Shown here: positions 7,680 to 12,496 of the stretch, in pieces
Position numbering within the stretch: the stretch's first letter is position 1
Layout: every line of letters starts with the position of its first letter
Translations under genes and position numbers: made by a program
Notes under the pieces: model-generated
What the model saw: the letters and a program-made list of their open reading frames with translations, nothing else
The model's database searches: none
Told to the model about the DNA's origin: nothing
NCBI GenBank assembly: GCA_049582065.1
Contig: JBAUTF010000135.1
Location: 1-15,454 of the forward strand
Direction of reading: 5' to 3'
Source of the DNA: DATKSS01 sp049582065
GTDB taxonomy: Bacteria; Chloroflexota; Dormibacteria; Dormibacterales; Dormibacteraceae
Length of the DNA: 15,454 nt

Positions 7680-7694
7680 TGATGCGTCGCATCA
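7680..7694. repeat. 15-bp palindrome
   Basis: TGATGCG-T-CGCATCA has perfect 7-bp arms about a single central base. It is too tight for an RNA hairpin, so a DNA-binding site is the more likely reading, although no promoter is evident beside it. Confidence 0.35.
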
Positions 7695-7868
7695 GGCCAA
7701 GCTCGGTCTGATAAATGTGGGCCAACCCTCGCCCAGCGTCATTACTCCGATCCGTACCGGTACGAGGACCTCAGTCATGCGTTTGGTATCCCGATGGCTC
7801 ACTCAGGTGCGATGGGCCTGAATTCGCTGAGCACGCACGAGCGACTACACCGACGCTATCTAACCGTG

Positions 7869-8042
7869 CTAGGGCGTCGGAATTCGGGTCTCAATGGCCG
7901 CGGACTCTTCCGAAGTGTCCCCCAACACATCCGGCTTCTCGAGGTGGTCCTTGGACTTGTCTCCCATAGGGTGTGTCAGCTCCTTGTGCTTCTGAAGCTC
8001 CTCTGAGTTCTCGACCTCTTGATCGCAGATGTCGCATTTCAT
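7869..8042 (-). CDS. Small single C2H2 zinc-finger protein (57 aa)
   Basis: Residues 3-24 make a classic zinc-finger spacing, C-X2-C-X12-H-X4-H, with Cys3, Cys6, His19 and His24 and a hydrophobic Leu16 in the helix. The remaining 33 residues are polar and acidic (KDHLEKPDVLGDTSEES) and probably disordered. The start is ATG 8042: a strong GGGAGG Shine-Dalgarno (8049-8054) sits 6 nt upstream, and the longer upstream reading of the frame has no such signal. The protein is too short for the Ros/MucR family of bacterial C2H2 regulators, which use different spacing and flanking helices. DNA, RNA or protein binding are all possible. It is divergent from a small membrane protein gene across a 318-bp gap. 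The zinc site is clear; the function is unknown. Confidence 0.82.
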   Translation of the reverse strand: MKCDICDQEVENSEELQKHKELTHPMGDKSKDHLEKPDVLGDTSEESAAIETRIPTP

Positions 8043-8360
8043 GATTGTCCTCCCGTAAAGAGACTCAGCCAAGCCGATGGGGCGGTTGCGACGGCGCCCC
8101 TTCGTGCTGGCGGTGTCACTGTCGCCGATCGGCCATAACAAAAGCAGCAAAGCTGCCTCTGACCTGACAGTTGATCCGTCCGGTCTTTTGGTGTTGCCAG
8201 CCGAGAGCCCGGGCCTCATTACCTTGTGGGTTGATCCTGGGAGCACTTCTCACAGCGAAATGACCGGTGTCGACCACCTTCAGACACTGTTGCTGCCTCT
8301 GTTATGGCGCCTAATCGAACCTATGCAGGCGCACGTAGTTATGCCCTGGGAGGTGTCTTG
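8043..8360. other. 318-bp divergent intergenic region between two small genes
   Basis: No supported ORF. It should hold the promoters of the zinc-finger gene (-) and the small membrane protein gene (+), but I cannot pick out convincing -35/-10 pairs. On the minus strand GCAGC-TTT-GCTGC is followed by TTTTGTT (about 8138-8155), a weak terminator-like hairpin that has no obvious gene to terminate. Confidence 0.4.
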
Positions 8361-8516
8361 ATGATCCACGCGTTGTTGGTCGTGGCGGTCATTCTTTTCG
8401 TCCTCTGGCTGCTGTTCCACGCGACAGGTGGTTTGGTCAACCTGATCTGGCTGGTAATCATCGTGCTGGTCGGGCTCTGGTTATTTGGTTTCGTCCGAAG
8501 CCGCTCTGCACGCTGA
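8361..8516 (+). CDS. Small two-helix membrane protein, lmo0937/DUF5670-like
   Basis: This 51-residue protein is almost entirely hydrophobic: helix one is about residues 3-20 (HALLVVAVILFVLWLLFHA), a GG turn follows at 23-24, helix two is about 25-44, and a short basic tail (RSRSAR) ends it. The layout VAVILFVLWLL, a small loop with GG, then NLIWLVIIVLVGLWLF matches the short lmo0937-family proteins that are widespread and often stress-linked. The start is ATG 8361, backed by GGGAGG (8348-8353) with 7-nt spacing; the longer in-frame reading from 8304 lacks this. The basic C-terminus should lie in the cytoplasm. Function in the family is not established. Confidence 0.82.
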   Translation: MIHALLVVAVILFVLWLLFHATGGLVNLIWLVIIVLVGLWLFGFVRSRSAR

Positions 8517-8575
8517 GACGGGCGTCTGGGCGCGACGACGTTCACGATCAAGCCTCTGGGCTTAGACGTCCAAAA

Positions 8576-8597
8576 AGCGTCCCGGCTGAGGGACGCT
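8576..8597. promoter_or_regulatory. 8-bp perfect inverted repeat before the DedA-RDD gene
   Basis: AGCGTCCC and GGGACGCT flank a 6-nt loop. It starts 60 nt past the small membrane protein stop and ends 18 nt before GTG 8616, covering the expected -35 region. Read on the minus strand it is a stem followed by TTTTT, like an intrinsic terminator, but no minus-strand gene ends there. Operator or antisense terminator are both possible. Confidence 0.45.
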
Positions 8598-8600
8598 GGA

Positions 8601-8606
8601 TAACTT
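8601..8606 (+). promoter_or_regulatory. Candidate -10 box of a leaderless promoter for the DedA-RDD gene
   Basis: TAACTT ends 9 nt before GTG 8616; an overlapping TACTGT (8606-8611) is a second TANNNT. There is no Shine-Dalgarno before this start. Confidence 0.4.
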
Positions 8607-8615
8607 ACTGTCAGC

Positions 8616-9476
8616 GTGCCCACTGAAGCCTCTAGCGTCGCCATCGTCTGCACGCTGCTTTTCCTAGAGGAGGCGGGCCTCCCGCTCCCCGTGGCGCCAG
8701 GCGAGGCGGTGCTTATCGGGGCGGGCCTTCTCATTGCGAGTGGAAGCGCTCCCGTCTGGTTGATAGTCCCGCTCGCCTACGTCGCAGTCGTAGGCGGCGT
8801 GCTGACCGGCTACTCCTGGGCGCACCGGATCGGCCCAAGGCGGGTCCACGCGCTCGCCGCCCGTCTGCATGCCGGGGCACCATACGATCGTGCAGCGGTC
8901 AGGCTTCGAGAGGCTACCCCGGTTCAAATCGCGGCTTCCCGACTCTTGCCAGGTCTGCGCGTCTACACATCGCTGGTCGCCGGAGCAATCGGAGTGAACA
9001 TGGGCCGATTCATGTCCGGGGTACTACCGGCAAGCGCGCTTTGGGTCGTGGCCTTCACCGGCCTGGGCTTCTTCGTGGGTGCGCCCGTAGAGCGGCTGTT
9101 GGGTCGCGTCGAAGCCTACGGATTGCGAGCAGGAGTGGTTGCAGTGGTGGTCATCGTCTGGGTCGTGGCTGCCCGCCGGATGCCGCCGCTGCGAATTCAT
9201 GCCGTCACGGAGCCGAATCAAGGAGTGTTTCGCCTCGCGGTCGCGCTCGCTATCGATCTCTTTGCTATCACCGGCGTGGCCGGCACTCTTGTCCTACTGA
9301 CCGGCCTCGCCCTGGGCGACTCTGGCGATCGGCCTTTCGCAGCGGTGACATTTGCGATCCTCGGCGTCCTCTACCTTGTGGTGGCCCGTCAGACAGTGGG
9401 CTCCACCCTGGGTGAGGCGTTGCTCGATGTCCGCTACCACCCGCCTCGCCGACGCTGGCTGCGCGAGGTGCGTTAA
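8616..9476 (+). CDS. DedA-family membrane protein with C-terminal RDD-like domain (fusion)
   Basis: The 286-residue protein has two parts. Residues 1 to about 185 are a DedA/VTT domain: FLEEAGLPLPVAPGEAVL (16-33) is the first re-entrant motif with Glu, Pro-X-Pro and Glu30, and SRLLPGLRVYTSLVAGAIG (108-126) is the second, with its conserved Arg, Pro-Gly and Arg. DedA proteins are thought to move lipids (for example undecaprenyl phosphate) or keep membrane energetics. Residues about 203-275 form two more helices with FRLAVALAIDLF and ARQTVGSTLGEALLDVRY, which match the RDD family pattern (Arg and Asp in helix one, then a G-X-TLG-X-X-LL-X-VR motif). GTG 8616 is used; the N-terminus before the first motif is short but workable. 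It is followed with no gap by a small ORF. The DedA call is firm; the RDD call is good but rests on motifs only. Confidence 0.82.
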   Translation: MPTEASSVAIVCTLLFLEEAGLPLPVAPGEAVLIGAGLLIASGSAPVWLIVPLAYVAVVGGVLTGYSWAHRIGPRRVHALAARLHAGAPYDRAAVRLREATPVQIAASRLLPGLRVYTSLVAGAIGVNMGRFMSGVLPASALWVVAFTGLGFFVGAPVERLLGRVEAYGLRAGVVAVVVIVWVVAARRMPPLRIHAVTEPNQGVFRLAVALAIDLFAITGVAGTLVLLTGLALGDSGDRPFAAVTFAILGVLYLVVARQTVGSTLGEALLDVRYHPPRRRWLREVR

Positions 9477-9696
9477 ATGCACCTCACCTTGGTGCACCAA
9501 TGCGAAGGCGACTGCATTCGGTCCCTCCACGACGCGAAGGGCGCGGACAAGGAGCTAGACGACCGATTTGCTGGCGGCCTTTCTACTCGAGCAATATCCG
9601 GGCCAGCTCCTCGCGTCGCCCGGATTGATATACGAGACCGGATACCGACGCCTGTTGGCCGCCACCGCCCCGACGATGATCCAGGCGCGGGCGTGA
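9477..9696 (+). pseudogene. Small ORF with an apparent frameshift, directly behind the DedA-RDD gene
   Basis: An ATG at 9477 follows the DedA-RDD TAA directly, and GAGGTG (9465-9470) lies 6 nt upstream as a good Shine-Dalgarno. The first 29 codons, up to about 9563, have about 86 % G/C in third positions. After that this frame loses the bias and turns into an Arg/Ser/Pro-rich tail. The neighbouring frame takes over with about 80 % G/C third positions and a sensible helical sequence (LLAAFLLEQYPGQLLASPG and so on), ending in TGA at 9694-9696. Removing one C in the run at about 9562-9564 would join both parts into one protein of about 73 residues. It may be a sequencing error, a recent pseudogene or programmed shifting. 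I do not recognise the product. A TGCACC/GGTGCA hairpin (9478-9483 and 9491-9496) overlaps the start region. Confidence 0.5.
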
Positions 9697-9776
9697 AACG
9701 ACTTGAACCGCATGACACGTCTTTCCGAAGCGTCAGCAGCCGCAGATCTCGCACCAGCGACCGCCAGGAGAGGTGA

Positions 9777-9799
9777 GCCGGCGCGGACGCCGCGCCGGC
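9777..9799 (-). terminator. Strong GC hairpin after the SGNH hydrolase gene
   Basis: GCCGGCGCG pairs perfectly with CGCGCCGGC (9 bp) around a 5-nt loop, starting 9 nt past the hydrolase stop codon. There is no T tract. It is a likely transcript-end hairpin and could serve the converging plus-strand transcript too. Confidence 0.5.
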
Positions 9800-9808
9800 A
9801 CGCGAAGG

Positions 9809-10681
9809 TCAGTGTGAAATCGCAGCCTCGTACGCATTCTCGACGGTGGCCGCGAGAAGCTGCTGCCCCGATTGGCTTGGATGCACGTCGCACTTGAACT
9901 GGTCCAGGGGGCTTGCGTTGAGAAGGCCGGCCTTGCACGTGTTCCCGCCCGCGAACGGCGTGCTCGCTGCCTTCTTGAACGCCTTGAACTCGTCGGCGAC
10001 CACGGCTCCGTCCGCCTTCGCCGAAGCGGTGACGGCCTGGTTCAGCAGCACGGTCAACCCAGTGCCTGCCGGGTCGGAGTAATCGAGCGAGTAGTAATTG
10101 ACGACCATCAGCACGCCGTGGAAGCCGGCGCCCCGCAGCGCGTGGAGGATGGTGTGCATGTTTGCGCTGATCGTGCCGAGCACCGCGGGAAGGCCGTTCT
10201 GGATGCATGTGGGGTCAAGGCTGCACGTCCTTTCGAGAATGAACGCGTCGTTGGCGCCGAGGCCTATGGTGACGAGCCTGGTGTTGCGGTGCGCTGCCAG
10301 GAACGAGGTCGCAAAATCGAGCTGCGAGGTCGAGTACGAGACGTGGAGAGGGGCCTGCGCGCGGAAGCCTCGGCACCCGTTGTCATCAGGCGATGTCAGC
10401 GAGATGAATCCACCGGTCGCCTCGCCCGGACAGGAGGCGTTGGTGGTGGTCATACGGAGCGACTGCCCAACGTAGTCGGGGTAGCCGATGAAGTTGTGCG
10501 GGTTGCCGTACTCGAAGCCCGCCTGTGTTATGTATCCGAAAACCACGCTGTCACCGAGCGCCAGATAGAGACGTCCGTCCTCTGCGGCAGCCGGGCCGCT
10601 TCCGGCGAAGAGCAGGGCCAGCACGCCCATCCCCCCCACCGCCGTGGCCGCCAGGCGCCTCATGCCGAGATGCCCAAACAT
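9809..10681 (-). CDS. Secreted SGNH/GDSL-type hydrolase (esterase/lipase-like)
   Basis: This 290-residue protein has a signal peptide: basic start MRRL, a hydrophobic core at about 11-27, and likely cleavage after GSGPAAA near residue 33. The four SGNH blocks follow: LALGDSVVFGY with nucleophile Ser45; CPGEATGG with the oxyanion Gly86; TIGLGANDA with Asn144; and CDVHPSQSGQ with Asp265 and catalytic His267. Asp-X-His rather than Asp-X-X-His occurs in secreted actinobacterial relatives. Six cysteines (84, 103, 153, 159, 249, 264) could form three disulphides, fitting export. It should cleave ester bonds outside the cell; the substrate is unknown. The start is ATG 10681, with AGGAGG (10689-10694) 7 nt upstream. 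It is monocistronic, with a strong hairpin just past the stop. Confidence 0.9.
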   Translation of the reverse strand: MFGHLGMRRLAATAVGGMGVLALLFAGSGPAAAEDGRLYLALGDSVVFGYITQAGFEYGNPHNFIGYPDYVGQSLRMTTTNASCPGEATGGFISLTSPDDNGCRGFRAQAPLHVSYSTSQLDFATSFLAAHRNTRLVTIGLGANDAFILERTCSLDPTCIQNGLPAVLGTISANMHTILHALRGAGFHGVLMVVNYYSLDYSDPAGTGLTVLLNQAVTASAKADGAVVADEFKAFKKAASTPFAGGNTCKAGLLNASPLDQFKCDVHPSQSGQQLLAATVENAYEAAISH

Positions 10682-10746
10682 GAATGACCCTCCTCGCCTA
10701 AGTCCGGTTGGACGCCGGGGCTGCCCGTGCCGTCCAAAGTTGTGCC

Positions 10747-10775
10747 GAGTATGGCGTCAACAGCCGCCGTGTCAA
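10747..10775 (-). promoter_or_regulatory. Candidate promoter of the SGNH hydrolase gene
   Basis: On the minus strand a consensus TTGACA -35 (10770-10775) is followed after 17 nt by ATACTC, or after 18 nt by TACTCG. This would give a leader of about 60 nt ending in the AGGAGG site. The -10 is weak. The rest of the 10682-10949 gap shows nothing firm. Confidence 0.4.
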
Positions 10776-10949
10776 GTTGCGGATTCGGGGCGGCGAAGGC
10801 TCGACCGCCCAGCTGAGTACCGCCAGCGGTGACTGCAGGCAGGGTCTGTGGTAGGGCAAGAACGGGCCACTGCAATGGTCCGCCCTCGGAATCACCGCAA
10901 CCCGAGGTAGAGGGACGCGCGACGACGAGCCGGCGCCGAGATGACGACC

Positions 10950-11336
10950 CTAGCTCGCCTCAGTGATGGCTTCGCGAAGCAATGCGTTCACGACGTTGGG
11001 CTTCTCCATGTTGACCATGTGGCCGGCGTCGGGAACGGTTGTCGTGCAAGCGCCCGGAATGCGGGTGGCCAGCACATCGGCCATGGTGAGAAAGCACGGC
11101 ACATCGAGCTCGCCGACCCCCACCATGGTCGGCACGTCGACCTGTTCGAGTACCTGGATCGGCCGGGGGATCAACGGACTGACCGGATCCTCCTGGGTCC
11201 AGTCAATTCCCGAGTAGTCACCGACCATCTCCCCGATCGGAGGGGTGGGCGGCTCGTGCTTCAGCCCAATCGCCAACTGGCCCGCCAAGCCCGCTGACCT
11301 GGTTGGGAATGCGAACCGTAGAAGAGCGGATTTCTT
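10950..11336 (-). pseudogene. Alpha/beta hydrolase remnant, C-terminal part only
   Basis: About the last 128 codons of an alpha/beta hydrolase are readable: a cap-like part (DYSGIDWTQEDPVSPLIPRP), then the strand and acid turn VPTMVGVGELDVP with the likely catalytic Asp, and the closing PDAGHMVNMEKP with the catalytic His, followed by a last helix and TAG. The nucleophile elbow (G-X-S-X-G), the oxyanion strand and the whole N-terminal half are missing. Upstream of about 11336 the open frame continues only as the antisense of the amidohydrolase gene, with no hydrolase features. No start codon or ribosome-binding site fits. The upstream boundary is approximate. The likely cause is deletion of the 5' part when the neighbouring catabolic genes were arranged. 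Relatives include meta-cleavage and enol-lactone hydrolases, but class cannot be told from this part. Confidence 0.65.
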
Positions 11337-11428
11337 TGCCGGGTCACCGCCGCCGCCGGCCGATCGCAGCACTCCTGGGTCCCGCCGCGTGGAGGTGTGC
11401 CGGCATCCCGGAGGCGTAGGGCCGATAG

Positions 11429-11495
11429 CCTCTGCAGTTCCTGGGCCATCCCCATGTCTAATGGCTCGCAGGTAGCGGTCCACCTTCTGCAGAGG
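11429..11495 (+). promoter_or_regulatory. Inverted repeat able to cover the ribosome-binding site of the amidohydrolase gene
   Basis: CCTCTGCAG (11429-11437) is the exact reverse complement of CTGCAGAGG (11487-11495), and the right arm includes the GAGG that serves ATG 11502. In RNA the 9-bp stem would hide that site. As DNA, the two CTGCAG half-sites could bind a dimer. Confidence 0.4.
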
Positions 11496-11501
11496 ATGAC
11501 A

Positions 11502-12443
11502 ATGCGAACGATCACGCTCGAGGAGCACTACGCGACCACGGCGTTCATAGAGGGCCCAGGACGGCACCTCGAGAGCCAGCTCGTCGAGCAGCTGTGCGAT
11601 CTCGGCGACCGCAGGATCGCGGCCATGGACACCGCAGGCATCGACATGCAGGTGCTGTCGCTGAGCTCCCCCGGCGTGGAGCAGCTTGAGGCGACCGAGG
11701 CGGTAGCGCTTGCACGCGAATCGAACGACTACCTGGCGGACGTGGTGAAACGTCATCCGAGCCGTTTCGCCGCCTTCGCCGCCTTGCCGACCGCCGCTCC
11801 GGACGTCGCTGCCGGTGAGCTGGAGCGCACGGTCCGCGAGCTCGGGTTCAAAGGAGCCCTGATCAACGGCCACACCCGGGGCCGCCGCCTGGACGACGAG
11901 TTCTTCTGGCCGATTCTGGAGCGAGCCGAAGCCCTCCGTGTCCCGCTCTACCTCCACCCGACGATTCCTCCGCAGCCGGTGATCGACGCCTGTTACGCGG
12001 GTTTCGCGCCGGAGGTGACTATGGGGCTGGCGGGCTGGGCATGGGGATGGCACATCGAGACCGCAACCCATGTGCTCCGGCTGATCCTGAGCGGCGCGTT
12101 CGACCGGTACCCGAACCTGCAGCTCATCATCGGCCACCTCGGCGAGGCACTCCCGTTCATGCTGCCCAGACTCGAACGGCTGCCCAAAGCCCTGACCAAG
12201 CTGGACCGGCCCATCAGCTCCTACCTCCGCGAGAACGTCCACTACACGTTCAGCGGCTTCAACTGGACTCCTGCGTTCCTCAACCTGTTGCTCGAGATGG
12301 GTGTTGACCGGATCATGTTCTCTGCCGACTACCCGTGGGGGTCGATGGCACGAGCCCGCACCTTCCTGGACGAGCTCCCGCTGAGTCCCGCAGACCGCGA
12401 GCGGATAGCACACGGCAACGCGGAGCGCCTCATGGGGCTATGA
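11502..12443 (+). CDS. Amidohydrolase-2 family metal enzyme, gamma-resorcylate-decarboxylase/ACMSD-like
   Basis: This is a 313-residue TIM-barrel metal enzyme of the PF04909 group, which mostly performs non-oxidative decarboxylation (gamma-resorcylate, 5-carboxyvanillate, aminocarboxymuconate semialdehyde) or hydrolysis. Metal-site residues are in place: Glu7 and His9 in TLEEHY, His152 in LYLHPTIPP, Asp276 in FSADYPWG, plus the active-site His212 in IIGHLGE. The LEEH start and the SADYPWG ending are closest to the resorcylate/vanillate decarboxylase branch. The start is ATG 11502, with AGAGG 6 nt upstream; an ATG two codons earlier abuts that site and is less likely. It precedes a molybdenum hydroxylase on the same strand by 53 nt, so the two probably form an operon acting on an aromatic acid. 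The exact substrate is not readable. Confidence 0.87.
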   Translation: MRTITLEEHYATTAFIEGPGRHLESQLVEQLCDLGDRRIAAMDTAGIDMQVLSLSSPGVEQLEATEAVALARESNDYLADVVKRHPSRFAAFAALPTAAPDVAAGELERTVRELGFKGALINGHTRGRRLDDEFFWPILERAEALRVPLYLHPTIPPQPVIDACYAGFAPEVTMGLAGWAWGWHIETATHVLRLILSGAFDRYPNLQLIIGHLGEALPFMLPRLERLPKALTKLDRPISSYLRENVHYTFSGFNWTPAFLNLLLEMGVDRIMFSADYPWGSMARARTFLDELPLSPADRERIAHGNAERLMGL

Positions 12444-12496
12444 CTGGGCGCGACGGCTGAGGTTGGCGCACCCCTGATGCATCAAAGGAGGACCCC

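Larger units (their letters stand above)
7607..7868. other. Intergenic region after the aminotransferase
   Basis: No supported gene. It contains a weak terminator-like hairpin, a 15-bp palindrome at 7680-7694, and a plus-strand frame without a usable start or ribosome-binding site that reads somewhat like protein (about 7716-7860). Confidence 0.4.

Noticed and set aside
8077..8361. Plus-strand ORF of 94 codons in the divergent spacer
   Set aside because: No ribosome-binding site and no recognisable features. It overlaps the start of the well-supported small membrane protein gene in another frame.
9555..10208. Minus-strand frame of 217 codons overlapping the SGNH gene and its downstream region
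   Set aside because: An alternative frame of the hydrolase; Arg/His-rich and without motifs.
9872..10687. Plus-strand open frame of 271 codons
   Set aside because: Antisense of the SGNH hydrolase, which has a signal peptide, all four catalytic blocks and an AGGAGG site.
10660..10875. Minus-strand ORF of 71 codons upstream of the SGNH gene, with a stretch (LDTAAVDAILG) that briefly recalls DUF1259
   Set aside because: The likeness does not continue. It starts with TTG without a ribosome-binding site, overlaps the hydrolase start and spans a TTGACA promoter candidate, so it is better read as leader DNA.
11337..12413. Minus-strand open frame that continues the alpha/beta hydrolase remnant for over 1 kb
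   Set aside because: It is antisense to the amidohydrolase gene, whose conserved residues and codon bias are clear. The minus reading is Arg/Gly/Gln-rich with no domain features; only its last 128 codons are hydrolase-like.
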